A stretch of 64,000 nucleotides of DNA from contig NZ_JAICCF010000004.1 in NCBI RefSeq assembly GCF_019492185.1, forward strand, positions 558,001 to 622,000, read 5' to 3'. This DNA comes from Chitinophaga rhizophila. Its GTDB lineage: Bacteria > Bacteroidota > Bacteroidia > Chitinophagales > Chitinophagaceae. The position numbers and the translations under genes are program-made. The notes beneath the pieces are model-generated. The model saw only the letters and a program-made list of their open reading frames with translations, did no database searches and was not told the DNA's origin. Below are positions 17,109 to 28,500 of the stretch, piece by piece (position 1 is the first letter of the stretch; every line of letters starts with the position of its first letter).

Positions 17109-18476
17109 TTATCTCGGATTCTGTGAGATCTCCGGGTTAAATTGAATATATTTTGCAGCAATAGGGAATATGTACCTGTTGCTGTTGGGTTCAAGTGTAA
17201 ATGTCTCGCCGCGGTAAGTACGTGTTACGGTCACCTCAAAACCTGGCTCCATATTCAGGCGTTTCTGGTCAAACCAGCGCAAGCCCGTGGCCATCAGTTC
17301 CATACGACGTTCTTTTATCACCAGACGTAACGCATCCTGGGCATTGGCAGCTGACAGTTCCTGGTAGGTCTCTGCCGTGAAACGTTTCTCCCGCAGTTTA
17401 TTTAGCAGTGACACTGCATCTGCTGTTCTGCCACCGCGTGCATCTGCTTCCGCACGTATCAGCATCATCTCAGGTACGTTCGGACCAGCCCATGGGCCGG
17501 TATTCATCAGTCTTGAGCGCCAGTACCCCCTGCCAGGGAATGAAGACCACTGGTAGTTGGAGCCGTCGGCAGTGAACAACCCATAACGCAGGTCGCCGGT
17601 TTCAAACAATGCCAGCAGATCCGGATTCAGTGCATAAGCGCTGAACACGTTTAGTGATTTTGCCAGCATTACTTCCGGATCACTATAGATCAGCGGCAAT
17701 GCCACGGTATTATTAACATACTGGCGCAGGTCGAGCAAGCCTGATTGTCTGGCCAGGGCGCTGTCAGCATATGCTGCTGCAGCAGTATAGTCTGCCATAT
17801 ACAGGGCTGCCCGTGCCATCAATCCGTAGGCAGCTGCTGCTGATGGTAACAGTGAAGTAGTAGCTCTGGCAGGTAAAATTGACGCGGCTTCCTTACAATC
17901 TGCAAATACCTGGTCATATACGGTCTGTACAGAGGCTCTGTTCAGTTTTGCAAACAGATCTGGTGTCAGCAGTACAGGTACGCCCGGATCAGTGGCGGCA
18001 GTTGCTTTGTTATAATGACGGGCGTAGGCATTTACCAGCATCAGGTAGGAATAGGCACGGTGTACCAGTGCTCCTGCGCGAATAGTTTCTTTCTCCATGG
18101 CAGTTCCGCCCTGGGCATCCCGTACACCGGCAATGATTTCATTGCTGACATATATCTGCTGATAGCACTTCTGCCAGTCAGGATCTTCTGCATCCACCAC
18201 AAAGGATTCTGCCCAGGTATAAGCGGCCCCCTGTGAGGCCATCATGCTCATTTCGTAGGTGGTATTACTGATACCGTAATCGTCCGCTGCATAGGCAGGG
18301 AAAGCGTAAGTAGTCTGAAAGGTATTCTGGCTCTGCAACAACAACTGATAATCACTCGTATTCACCAGGGCACGCTTTCCCTGGGGTGTTACCTCCACGT
18401 ACTTGCGGCATCCTGTACCATATACCAGTGCTGCACTACCTAATGCGATATATATAAATCTCTTTATGATAGACAT
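17109..18476 (-). CDS. SusD/RagB-family nutrient-binding lipoprotein
   Basis: A 455-residue outer-membrane lipoprotein with a signal peptide and lipobox ending in YGTGC (about residue 23). It has a SusD-like helical N-terminal half (AYSYLMLVNAYARHYN) and the typical C-terminal part with LIRAEADARGG, LNKLREKRF and LVIKERRMELMATGLRWFDQ. It forms the lid of the neighbouring SusC channel. It starts 12 bases after the SusC gene stop and is followed by the metalloprotease, so the cargo may be peptidic. Confidence 0.93.
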   Translation of the reverse strand: MSIIKRFIYIALGSAALVYGTGCRKYVEVTPQGKRALVNTSDYQLLLQSQNTFQTTYAFPAYAADDYGISNTTYEMSMMASQGAAYTWAESFVVDAEDPDWQKCYQQIYVSNEIIAGVRDAQGGTAMEKETIRAGALVHRAYSYLMLVNAYARHYNKATAATDPGVPVLLTPDLFAKLNRASVQTVYDQVFADCKEAASILPARATTSLLPSAAAAYGLMARAALYMADYTAAAAYADSALARQSGLLDLRQYVNNTVALPLIYSDPEVMLAKSLNVFSAYALNPDLLALFETGDLRYGLFTADGSNYQWSSFPGRGYWRSRLMNTGPWAGPNVPEMMLIRAEADARGGRTADAVSLLNKLREKRFTAETYQELSAANAQDALRLVIKERRMELMATGLRWFDQKRLNMEPGFEVTVTRTYRGETFTLEPNSNRYIFPIAAKYIQFNPEISQNPR

Positions 18477-18488
18477 GATCTGTAATGA

Positions 18489-21400
18489 TTAAAATGAAAC
18501 ATTTAAATTGAAGGTATAGGTCGGAGACGGTGCCAGGCTACCAAAGTCCTGTGTCAGCACGTACATCGGATCAATACCGTCTTTATTCTTCCGCCAGATA
18601 ACACCCAGGTTACTGGCGGTAGCACCCATGGTCACGCTTTTGGCGAAAGACAGTTTCTTCATCACTGCCGCCGGCAGTATATAACTCATTGTCAGCTGAT
18701 CAAACCTGGCGTGTGACGCACTGATAGCATTGATATCGGCATCTCTGTAACGCGAAATGCTTGTAAAATTGGCGTTAATCACGCCAGGGATAGTTGTGAA
18801 AGCTTCATCTCCCGGGTTACGCCACCTGTTTGCCAGCGCCCTGGTCGAACCTGCAAATCCAGGTGCTACGCCATTCAGCGGATAACCATTCGTGGTTACG
18901 TCCTGTTTCATAATCTTATGCCCCAGGTAGTAAGTGATCCTTGCCGAAAGACTTAACTGTTTGTAACGAACGGTATGCAGGAAACCACCAAACATCGGAG
19001 GTTGTCTGCGTCCCTGGTAGGTATAGTCCTCCGGTTTCAGTGCGCTTGCATCTGTAGAACTGATCGTTTTCCCTTCCGCTGTGCGGATCAACGTCTGCCC
19101 CCGATCATCCAGTCCGGCAAAATTCAATGCCATCAGGTAGTCAACCGGGTGACCTTCAATCGCTGTATTTCCGGTAATTGAACTAACCGTAGGGGCGAAA
19201 CGGGCATCCGTCACTTTGTTGTAGTTATAAGAGAAGTTCAGGGTGGTATTGTAGCTCCAGTTTGCCCGGCGTATTACGTTGGCATTGATACCAAATTCAA
19301 AACCGTGACTGCGCATGGTTGCTGTATTATACCACAGGTTATCCCATCCGTAAGTCGTGTTGAATGGCAGGGAGGCGATGATACCGTAAGAACGCTTGCT
19401 ATAGATATCAAAGTTAAGTGCCAGTAATCCATGAAGGATCTGTGCATCCAGGCCTCCATTGAGTGTAGCGGTAGTTTCCCAGCCCAGATCCTGATTACCC
19501 GGTGAGCCAATCGTGGCATATGGAAGACCTGTATTTACAGGCGCCGGATAAGTATTTACTACAGTAAAATTGGAGCCACTCATAGGAGCAGTACCTGCTG
19601 TACCATATGTTGCACGCAGCGATAAAGCGTCCAGCCATTTTATGCCTGACATGAATCTTTCCTGGTTCATATCCCATTTCAGACCAGTAGACCATAATGG
19701 AACGGCCCTGTTACGGCGATCCAGTCCAAAGACACTGAAATCATCAAATCGTACGCTACCTGACACATGGTATTTACCCATCAGGGAATAGTTGGCGTTG
19801 GAGAAGTAAGACAGGTAACGTCTGATATCCGCTGTTAACGCTCCATCCTCAAATCCGATGGAAGTATTACCTCCATAGAAATTACGGTACAGTACGGACG
19901 GATTAAACGGCTGGGCGGTACCCAGGTTCTCATCAAAACCGTATTGCGTCTGTCTGTAACCCTTCGATTTGGATTCACGGATGTCGGAACCAGCCAGTAA
20001 TGTCAGGCGGTGGATGGTATTCCAGGTTTTGTTAATATTCAGCTGTACTCTTCCACTGTAATCTGTAGCGAAACTATTGGTACGTCTCAGCATACCTCCT
20101 ACGGGAATACCGTATACCGGCTTTCCGTTCTGTATAGATGTAGCTGTATTCAGTTTATCTCTGGTAATATAACTTTCCAGTTCATCCAGCTGCGTCATTT
20201 CCTGAGAACTGCGCTGGTACATACCTGCTACCTGCAACTCGGCCCATGAGGTGATGCGGCTGGAAAGGTTCAACTGCATACGTGTGGCCTGCTTCAGGAA
20301 CCGGGTATTGGAGTAGTTCAGCTGGTCGATAGCGCTGTATGTCCATGGCAGCATGCCCAGCTTATTGCGGAGACTATCTTCTATCTCCGGTTTGAACAGG
20401 ATACTGTATTGTTTAGGGTTACCCTGTTCATCCAGTAACTGATCATAAGGTCTGAGGCCGAAAGTACCCGGTACCATGGCATTAAGTGCAGCTGAGTTCA
20501 CGACGCTGTTAGAGTAGTTATGATTTAACCCCGCAGTCATCCTCACACGACCTCCCAGCATATCTGTTGTAAGGCTGCTGTTCATAAAATAGTTGGTCGT
20601 ACCATTACTTTTATAAACCGGCTGATCTTTTGAATAGTTACCGGATACAAAGTAACTGCTGTTTTTTCCGCCACCGGATACAGACAGGTTATATTGCTGG
20701 GTGACCGCTGGTCTTAACAGCTCATTGCGTATCTGCGACTGGTTATTGGTATTCGCAAGTCCTTCCAGTACGGCGTCTCTCTCCTGCTCGGAGATTTCCC
20801 CACGTCTGGCGCGGAACATAGTAGCAATTGCCTGACTGGGGTTCTGGTACCGCCAGTGAGTAAATGGATCCTGGTAGAAGTTGGCGTCAAACATTTCCCT
20901 TTCCAGGTCAACATACTGACGGCTGTTCATGGCATTCAGGTTCTTCATATTTGCCGGCGCAGATATACTCATGGCAGCACCTGCTGAAACAACCGGCGTT
21001 TCTCCTCTCCTTCCTTTCTTCGTTTCAATAACGATCACACCGTTTGCTGCACTCGAACCCCAGATGGCAGTGGCAGCTGCATCCTTCAGGATGGTGATGC
21101 TTTCAATGTCTGTAGGGTTGAAAGCGCTCAATACGGAGCTGTTGGTACCTACCTGGTCACCGTACGTAGGCGTATAACCGGGACGCAGGTTAAGGTTCTG
21201 CTCCAGTGCCGGGAACCCGTCAATAACGATCAGCGGAGCGCTATTACGGAAGTTATTGACACTTCTGATCTGTATGTTATTGGTACGCGGATCAAAGCGG
21301 ATACCTGGCTTCAGGCCTTCCAGACGTCTGGTGATATTGATATCCGGCGATGCCTGTATATCTCTTTCGGAGAAGGTCTCCACCGCTGCCGGTGAGTTAG

Positions 21401-22118
21401 CCTTCTCCATTTTCTGATAACCAGTGCTGATGACAACTCCCCTGAGCTCTACCTGCTGTGGCGTCATGGCAATCTTTACCTGCATATCGGCATCCTTCAC
21501 GGTGATCTTCTTATGCGCAGTCAGAAAACTCAGGTGTCTTACCTCTAACGTATAACTACCTGGAGGAACATTGCTGAGTGTAAATGTGCCATCATCATTG
21601 GTATTAGTGCCGATATCGGGGGTCGGCATCAGGCGCACAATAGCACGCATGACCGGCACGCCTCTCTGGTCCACGATCACACCGGTAATGGCAACATTCC
21701 TTACAGGTATTGCATAAGGTACCGGTGTCGGCGTTTCCCTACGGGAAATAATAATAGTTTTATTCTCAATAGAATAATCCAGCGCCTGGTCATCCAATGC
21801 GTCCTTCAGGAATGATTCCAGCGGAAGATCTTTAGCGGAGATAGTTACCGGCCTGGTTCTGCTCATGATGTCCTGATCATAGAACACTACATAGCCTGTC
21901 TGCTGTTTAATTACTTTAAATACCTGTTCAAGAGGCGTATTACTGCACGAATAGGTAATACGCTGCGAATAGCTGTTCCTGGCGCTCGCCTGCATAATGA
22001 ACACCAGCAGGATCATGGTTGATAATCGCATAACACGTCGCGTTTGATTCAATAACCGGCTACCCTTCAGGATAGGCATAGGCATCCCCTGCCGGTTACA
22101 AGAAGCTTGAAAAATCAT
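18489..22118 (-). CDS. SusC/RagA-family TonB-dependent receptor with STN signalling domain
   Basis: A 1209-residue outer-membrane transporter. After a signal peptide (best start may be an internal Met, since MRLSTMILLVFIMQASA looks like the true signal) comes a secretin/TonB short N-terminal (STN) domain at about residues 55-120, the domain through which such receptors signal to a FecR partner. A carboxypeptidase-regulatory-like repeat (TGVIVDQRGVPV...), the plug with LIVIDGFPA and the SusC signature ILKDAAATAIWGSSAANGVI follow, then the beta-barrel ending in YTFNLNVSF. STN plus the upstream FecR and sigma genes indicates cargo-sensed autoregulation. Confidence 0.94.
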   Translation of the reverse strand: MIFQASCNRQGMPMPILKGSRLLNQTRRVMRLSTMILLVFIMQASARNSYSQRITYSCSNTPLEQVFKVIKQQTGYVVFYDQDIMSRTRPVTISAKDLPLESFLKDALDDQALDYSIENKTIIISRRETPTPVPYAIPVRNVAITGVIVDQRGVPVMRAIVRLMPTPDIGTNTNDDGTFTLSNVPPGSYTLEVRHLSFLTAHKKITVKDADMQVKIAMTPQQVELRGVVISTGYQKMEKANSPAAVETFSERDIQASPDINITRRLEGLKPGIRFDPRTNNIQIRSVNNFRNSAPLIVIDGFPALEQNLNLRPGYTPTYGDQVGTNSSVLSAFNPTDIESITILKDAAATAIWGSSAANGVIVIETKKGRRGETPVVSAGAAMSISAPANMKNLNAMNSRQYVDLEREMFDANFYQDPFTHWRYQNPSQAIATMFRARRGEISEQERDAVLEGLANTNNQSQIRNELLRPAVTQQYNLSVSGGGKNSSYFVSGNYSKDQPVYKSNGTTNYFMNSSLTTDMLGGRVRMTAGLNHNYSNSVVNSAALNAMVPGTFGLRPYDQLLDEQGNPKQYSILFKPEIEDSLRNKLGMLPWTYSAIDQLNYSNTRFLKQATRMQLNLSSRITSWAELQVAGMYQRSSQEMTQLDELESYITRDKLNTATSIQNGKPVYGIPVGGMLRRTNSFATDYSGRVQLNINKTWNTIHRLTLLAGSDIRESKSKGYRQTQYGFDENLGTAQPFNPSVLYRNFYGGNTSIGFEDGALTADIRRYLSYFSNANYSLMGKYHVSGSVRFDDFSVFGLDRRNRAVPLWSTGLKWDMNQERFMSGIKWLDALSLRATYGTAGTAPMSGSNFTVVNTYPAPVNTGLPYATIGSPGNQDLGWETTATLNGGLDAQILHGLLALNFDIYSKRSYGIIASLPFNTTYGWDNLWYNTATMRSHGFEFGINANVIRRANWSYNTTLNFSYNYNKVTDARFAPTVSSITGNTAIEGHPVDYLMALNFAGLDDRGQTLIRTAEGKTISSTDASALKPEDYTYQGRRQPPMFGGFLHTVRYKQLSLSARITYYLGHKIMKQDVTTNGYPLNGVAPGFAGSTRALANRWRNPGDEAFTTIPGVINANFTSISRYRDADINAISASHARFDQLTMSYILPAAVMKKLSFAKSVTMGATASNLGVIWRKNKDGIDPMYVLTQDFGSLAPSPTYTFNLNVSF

Positions 22119-22248
22119 ACTTTTGTACTCGTTGTGGTTGATAATAAATAAGCGTCCGATGAAGACTGTTTGTTTATCTGTCAGCCAGACTTCAGCCGTT
22201 CTACCTGACCGTAGAGCGGCTTTGCTGTTGGTTGCTGTTTGTCCCTTT

Positions 22249-23433
22249 TTACATTACTATTAATCTGTTACCGTTCTCTATCCTGCATTGAACATCCATC
22301 TTTTCCAGGATGCGTAAGACCTGTTGTAAGGTGAGATCCCGCTGTATCTCTCCTCCGAATTTCCGGGTAGGAATTTTCCCTTCAAATACTACTTCTACAT
22401 CGTACCATCTGGCCAGCTGCCGCAGTACTGCCGGCAGGTCCAGTCCGTCGAAATTGAACATGCCATTCTTCCAGGCCATGACCTGCTCAATGTTCACAGT
22501 GCTGTTCAGCTCAAGCCGATCTTTGTCTGCCACGGCCTGCTGAAAAGGATTCAGCACAACGCGCCGGTCAGGAGCATTGCTCCCCATCATCACTACCTTA
22601 CCATCCAGCAGCGTTGTGCTGATCGGGCTTTCATCGGAATAGGCATGGATATTAAAGTTTGTGCCCAGTACTTCCACTACTGCGCGGTCATCGACCTGTA
22701 CGCGGAATGGCTGTTGCGGATTTTTTGCTACTTCAAAATAGGCTTCCCCTTTCAGTGTCACGACCCTTTCTGAGCCGGTAAAGGCTGTAGGATAACGCAG
22801 GGAGGTAGCTGCATTCAGCCAAACGGCTGTACCATCAGGCAATACTACCTTGAACTGTCCACCGCGAGGGGTACTCAATGTATTAAACCCTGCTCCGGCA
22901 CTACGATCTGCCGCGCGGTATTGCAGTACACCTCCGGCTTGCTGCACTGCAGTGGCTCCCTGTACCAGTTCCTGCCGCCCTGCACTATCCAGCGGTACTA
23001 CCGTACCGTCTGCCAGTGTCAGCACTGCTTTATCTGTTCCCGGTGCTCTGTCATATGTTGCTACAAGCTGCTGTTGTGGTTTACTTGTATACAGATACCA
23101 GGTACCAGACGCGGCCAGTAGCACAACTGCTGCTGCTGCCCACCAAAGGCGTCTTCCTGACCGGATACGTAAGCCGGTCTCCTCTTTCGGCAATTCGTCT
23201 GTCAGGAATGACAGTCTGCCGAATACTTTGTCCACCGGCTGCCGGTGCCTGGAATACAGTTCTTCTGCTGTACCTTCTTCTTCAACCTCCGCCAGCATCT
23301 CCTGCCACACAGCGCTGAACCTGTCATTTGCAGCGTATGCGATCAGTTTCCTGACGTCGCCTTCAGTACAGGTCTTACGGAGAAATGCAGCAAACAGTTT
23401 ACGCAGTTCTTCCTCATGAAAAACATCTTCCAT
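22249..23433 (-). CDS. FecR-family anti-sigma factor
   Basis: A 394-residue inner-membrane regulator. The cytoplasmic N-terminus (about 1-90) would bind the sigma factor encoded just upstream. One membrane helix lies at about residues 94-113 (WWAAAAVVLLAASGTWYLY). The periplasmic FecR domain shows FKVVLPDGTAVWLNAATSL and GEAYFEVAKNPQQPF. The C-terminal DUF4974-type domain (about 325-394) would receive the signal from the STN domain of SusC. Located 49 bases after the sigma gene and 130 bases before SusC. Confidence 0.93.
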   Translation of the reverse strand: MEDVFHEEELRKLFAAFLRKTCTEGDVRKLIAYAANDRFSAVWQEMLAEVEEEGTAEELYSRHRQPVDKVFGRLSFLTDELPKEETGLRIRSGRRLWWAAAAVVLLAASGTWYLYTSKPQQQLVATYDRAPGTDKAVLTLADGTVVPLDSAGRQELVQGATAVQQAGGVLQYRAADRSAGAGFNTLSTPRGGQFKVVLPDGTAVWLNAATSLRYPTAFTGSERVVTLKGEAYFEVAKNPQQPFRVQVDDRAVVEVLGTNFNIHAYSDESPISTTLLDGKVVMMGSNAPDRRVVLNPFQQAVADKDRLELNSTVNIEQVMAWKNGMFNFDGLDLPAVLRQLARWYDVEVVFEGKIPTRKFGGEIQRDLTLQQVLRILEKMDVQCRIENGNRLIVM

Positions 23434-23482
23434 AATAGCTATTACGAACGAAAAGGAATAAATAACTACTCCCCGTGAAAAA

Positions 23483-24064
23483 TTATTTTATAATAAAATA
23501 GAGCAGGATCATACCAGCAATATCCGGGTGACCAGCCAGATATTCTCTGAGAAACCGGGTCGCCTTCACCACATGATTATTTACAGTAGAAGGAGAAATG
23601 CCCAGTAGCAGACTTACTTCATCATGACTCTTCCCTTCGAGCTTGCAAAGGGTAAATACTAATTTGCGTTGCGGGGGTAATGCATCAATAGCTTTCTGAA
23701 GGAGGAATGCATTCTCCTTTTGCTCCAGCCTTTCCTCTGTATGCGTGTAGTGATCTATACTAGCCTCAAGAAGCCTGTTAAGCAGCAGGGTGCTGCGGTT
23801 GGCCTTTCTGAAAAGATCTATGGCCAGATTATCGGCTATTTTGAATAAATAGGACCGGAAGGAACGTGTAGGATCAATCAGTGTATGTTTCTGCCATACT
23901 ACTATAAATACTTCCTGCAACAGTTCTGTTGCCAGGTCTTCCGAATGCAGCAACTTCAGCAGCTTACCATAAATACGTGGTGCATAATGATAATAGATTG
24001 CCTGGAAGGCATCCTTATCACCTGCTGCCATTTTTTCAAGTAGAGCTGTTTCGTTTTCTAACAT
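23483..24064 (-). CDS. ECF RNA polymerase sigma factor
   Basis: A 193-residue sigma-70-family ECF factor with region 2 (FQAIYYHYAPRIYGKLL, ELLQEVFIVVWQKH) and a region 4 helix-turn-helix (LPPQRKLVFTLCKLEG, HDEVSLLLGISPSTVNNHV). Such factors in Bacteroidota switch on the SusCD operon that follows when the FecR partner is triggered. First gene of the five-gene minus-strand unit. The target promoter cannot be recognised with confidence from sequence alone. Confidence 0.94.
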   Translation of the reverse strand: MLENETALLEKMAAGDKDAFQAIYYHYAPRIYGKLLKLLHSEDLATELLQEVFIVVWQKHTLIDPTRSFRSYLFKIADNLAIDLFRKANRSTLLLNRLLEASIDHYTHTEERLEQKENAFLLQKAIDALPPQRKLVFTLCKLEGKSHDEVSLLLGISPSTVNNHVVKATRFLREYLAGHPDIAGMILLYFIIK

Positions 24065-24437
24065 TCCAGGTAAATATAGGAATCAGCAATAATGAACCAG
24101 TAACTTATCCTCACTTGTGCGCCTGATTCACAACACTGTCCTGCGATTTTGATTACATTACTATTTCTGCAAATATACTCAGCGACCAGGCAATGCCACC
24201 TCACTGACATACAACGCTAATCACATGACGATATCTGTAAATATAACAGGGTGCCCCGGTTGTGGAAGCACCCTGACTAACTTTCAAGGGTTAAAAATAA
24301 TAAATAATTTTCCTCGCGCAAATCACACATAGATGTAGCATTGCTGATCAGCAATGCCCTTCAGACTGAAATATCATGCTGTGATATTTATCGGCGTGAT
24401 TCCGCAAACGTCCGTTTATACTTGTGCTAACACGGTA
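24065..24437. other. Intergenic region upstream of the sigma gene
   Basis: 373 bases between two minus-strand genes. It contains an 8-bp inverted repeat (24247-24254 with 24268-24275) that on the minus strand is followed by a T-rich TTATATTT and may end the AHSA1-type transcript. The promoter of the sigma/FecR/SusCD unit should lie between this hairpin and 24065. No gene seen. Confidence 0.4.
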
Positions 24438-24893
24438 CTAGTTCTTCACCACCGCCTGCCCTTCTGCAATCTCCTTCAGCTTCTCCAGCGCTTTTGGCCA
24501 GGTATTATTAAAATACTCCATATGGCTTTCAACAATATCTGTATGTACTACCAATTCGGTCTTACCATCTACGGCCTTCAGCGTATAATTCTCATGTGCG
24601 CCAGCCCATTCTTTCACTTCCGGACTCTCTGTATCTTCCTTACCTTCCTTTACATACCCAAGATGTTCAAACGACATGTATTCATTAGGGATGTTTTCTG
24701 CTACTGATGACAGCATCCCGCAATTTTCTGCATCCATAAAATATACTTTACTACCCTTCTTCCAGTCTGTTTTTGCCCACGATCCGGGTGCAAATGCCGA
24801 CGTCCACTCTCTGTAAGTCTTGTCATCCCATAATACCTGCCATACTGTTTCCCGCGGACTATCAATCAGTATTCTAAATTCTTTCTTTTCCAT
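24438..24893 (-). CDS. SRPBCC / AHSA1-like domain protein
   Basis: A 151-residue single-domain protein of the START/Bet v1-like AHSA1 type. The N-terminus (ILIDSPRETVWQVLWDDKTY) and the C-terminus (MEYFNNTWPKALEKLKEI) are the usual first strand/helix and long last helix of the fold, which encloses a hydrophobic cavity. The ligand and function are unknown for most members. Stands alone between two longer gaps. No signal peptide, hence cytoplasmic. Confidence 0.88.
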   Translation of the reverse strand: MEKKEFRILIDSPRETVWQVLWDDKTYREWTSAFAPGSWAKTDWKKGSKVYFMDAENCGMLSSVAENIPNEYMSFEHLGYVKEGKEDTESPEVKEWAGAHENYTLKAVDGKTELVVHTDIVESHMEYFNNTWPKALEKLKEIAEGQAVVKN

Positions 24894-25586
24894 AATACGT
24901 GTTTTTAGGTTAAAAGATAATGGCTCCTATAAGTGCTTGTTCAACAAAGGTGGTCAACTTTGGGCTGTTCCAGGTGGTGTGGATACGACATCTTAACGGG
25001 CTGAATGAGACGGAAAAGCGCCCGGCGACGAGCAACATTCCTCAATAGTCTGGGTACGTTTGTAACGGCAGTATGTAGGCCGACGCTAGGCCTGGTGGCA
25101 GATGATCGTTATTGCATATGGTTCCGGGAAGGAGCCCGGGGGGTATAACTTTGGCCCGCATGCACTATCTGGCGGATTCAACGTAATATTTGTCTGCGTA
25201 TTTGTGTCCTGAAGTATACTTGTTGCTGTCAACCATCTCACAAAGGCACCTTTTACAATTCGCAAGACTATACTTACAAATCATTGATTGTATGTGCGTT
25301 ATGATTATTTGTCTAAGTCAACATCAACGTGTAAATACAGTAAGCTGTATGATTCTGCGGTGTGTGCCCCCCGAAGTCAACAGTTCCCGTCCCGTTTGAA
25401 ACACTGTTCAGATAGCTGTGTCAAATGCTATAGATATTTATAACCAGATACGTTTAATTTATGTCATATCCTCGGGGAACGTCAAAGAAAGACAGCCAAT
25501 AGCTCTCTCTGACACCACAGCAGACGAAGACTATATAGTTCCTACAGACAAAACCAGACATACAAAACGTACACCTGGTCCGCCGG
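24894..25586. other. Gene-free intergenic region
   Basis: 693 bases with no convincing gene on either strand; the short plus-strand frames have no family resemblance. It must contain the promoter of the AHSA1-type gene and the transcript end of the T9SS adhesin. A small GC-rich inverted repeat lies near 25123-25142. I see nothing else definite. Confidence 0.4.
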
Positions 25587-28500
25587 TTAATAGACCACTA
25601 ACACTGCGCCTTTCTGCTGGATAGGCTGCCCAAGAATATCGATGCCCTGTATCAGCCAGACATATCCGCCGGAAGGCACCTTTTTACCATTGAAGGTACC
25701 ATCCCAGCCGGCATTGATACTCTTAGTACTAAACACACTATTCCCCCAGCGATCCATTACAGTAAAGAGCGTATACGAGGCTACTCCCACGCCACGCGGC
25801 TTGAAGATATCATTCTGCCCGTCGCCATTAGGTGAGAAAGCAGTAGGTGCATATACTTTGATTGCATCCACCACATCTATCTTGAAGTAAGTAGTCGGAC
25901 TGATACACTCGCCGAACTGATAGTTGATGCCAAAAGTGGTCGTAGTCGTGATACCGGTCAATGTAAATTCGCCCGTAGTGTTAGTCTCCTTCCAATCAGT
26001 ACCCTGACGGAACAGGGTGTAATTACCCTGTAGCGGATTAGCAACTTTAACCTGAGCGCTCATGCCATCCATGATGACGATGTCCTTTACAGGCGGTGCA
26101 AGTAACAGGATATCTACCGCATCGATCGTGAATGGATCACTGTATACGATACAGCCATAACCATCCGTTACACGTAAAGTATAATCAAAGCCTCCTCTTA
26201 GTCGCTCGGCCCTGAGTGTAGTAGAGATGACCGCACTATCCGGATTCAGCCATTCATAACTCATCGGTTCCTTTCCGTTCACTGCCAATCCAGCAATCAG
26301 GCCGGTAGTGGTACTACAGATATCATCCAGGATAGAGACAAAGGCTTCATCAATAACAGGCAAATTGGGCGTCTTCAGTATGATGGTTGTTACTAGCTGC
26401 TCACATTGTTCAGCATCCTTCACATATAATCTGTAAATGCCATCTCTTGCATTATACAGATCTTTTACTGCACTTACTTCCGCATCTGCTCCGTCCAGCC
26501 AGCGATAGCTTACGGGTGTGCCACCGGAAAACGTCATGCCTGTAACGCTGCCGTTGTTCAGGTTGCAGACCGGGTTCTGCGTATTCACTGCTGATACGGT
26601 GATCAGCTCGGGTTGATGTATAGGGATCACAAAATCCTGCGTAGCATTACAGCCATAGGTATTAGTGATCTCCAGACGATAATTGCCCGGTGCCCTGTTG
26701 GTGAGATCCAGCCCACTACCCAGTAGCAGGCCATTCGTATCTACCCAGCGGATAATCTCCGCATTGGTTGCCTGTAAACCGGTGATGCTGCCATCATCCA
26801 CTGTACAAGCAGCCTCCCTGATGGTCAGCGAAGTTCTGTTAATGAAAATCTCTCCCGGCGAGGTGATTACAAAAGGCTGTGATGGCGCTGCCGGACAACC
26901 CGACTGATCCGAAAATGCTAAAGTATATGTGCCGCCGGGAACATTAGTCAGGTCAGGTGTGCTGCCGGTAATATCGCCGCCGGCATTGGTCCAGGCATAA
27001 GTAATGACGCCTGTACCAGTTACCCGCAGACCGGTGACGCTTCCTGTCGGCTGACTACAAACTGCGTTCTGTACCTGCGCAGCACTGGCATCGAGTACAG
27101 GGGCATTTATGGCGCTGATCTCATAAGGACCGCCAACCACAGAACATGTATTTACCGTATCTGTTACTACCAGATAATAACTGCCCGGTGCCAGGTCGCG
27201 TATATCAGGTGCTATACCGATTACAGTAGCTGGCGCAAGTGCATTATACCAGGAAAATCTGAGGTTGATGCCGCTGATCTGTAAACCCGTAACACTGCCG
27301 TTATACAAGCCGCAGGTCGCAGGGCGTACAGTGCCAGTAGCTGCCTGTATGAGCGGCGTCCTGTCTTCAATAGTGTAGTAAGGTGAATATTGTATACACT
27401 CCGGACTGTTACATCCTGCTGCATACATCACCAGCCGGTATCGACCAGCAGGCACATTCTGCAGGGATGTATCTGTACCAACTGTATTGCCATTATCATC
27501 TTCCCAATGAAATGGCGTTGCATTGAACAAAACTTTATTGATGATACTCCCTGTTGACTTTCCACAGGCAGTATGAATGATCTGATCAGTAATATCCTCA
27601 CTCCATACAGGGTTGCTGTAATCTGATGTTGCGCCTCCGGCGTCTGTAGCAGAGAATATTACGCCGCTGCGACCTTTTAAGGCGTAGGTCCATGCACCAT
27701 CTGCGCCTGCAAAAAACGTTTCGATATAATTACGGCCGTCACACTTCCTGGCATCTCCGCACCTGTGAGGCACGAAGGCTTCCATCTTCGCATTTGGTGT
27801 AGCCTTTCCTGTTATAGTTGTAGCATTACATGTCAATACATGTACAAATGGTTTCTGCCTACCATCTGCAGGATTCCAGTTCATCAGGCTGATACTGTTT
27901 GCCGGACCTGTCTGAGTAGTATTGGTGTTATTGCAGAACATCTCATTCTGAGAGACCGTCACCTGATGAGAGGATACAATTGCTACCGGCACATCGTAGC
28001 TGCCGGCAATAATATTTTTATCTGCCATAGAACCGCCGATGGTACCTCTGCCACAGTCGCTGATCAATATACCTGAAGAACGCTGGCCGAGTACCGCACT
28101 GCCTGTCACCTCTGTACCAATCTTATTGCGCTGAATGCTGAAAGTACCGTTTCTTATTCCGTAAAGGCCGATACCATATATACTTCGTCCGGCAACCAGG
28201 TTATCCGTTACCGTTATCAGACTATTTGTACTACCTGCTATACTGAGATACGCCTCCTTTAACTGAGCGGATGCCGTTCCTTCCGTACCGGAAAAACTAG
28301 TGCCTATCTTATTGAAAGCAACTGTAACATCACCGGCGTCCGCAGAAAGATATGCGCCATACTCCATACCTACGATCACGTTACCCAGGTCAGTGCGATT
28401 ACCTCCTAATGTTACGCCATTAAGGTGAGTGACCAATATAGGCTGATAACAGGAGCTGTCTGCACTCAGCACACCTCTTACAGGTATACCAATCAGGTTG

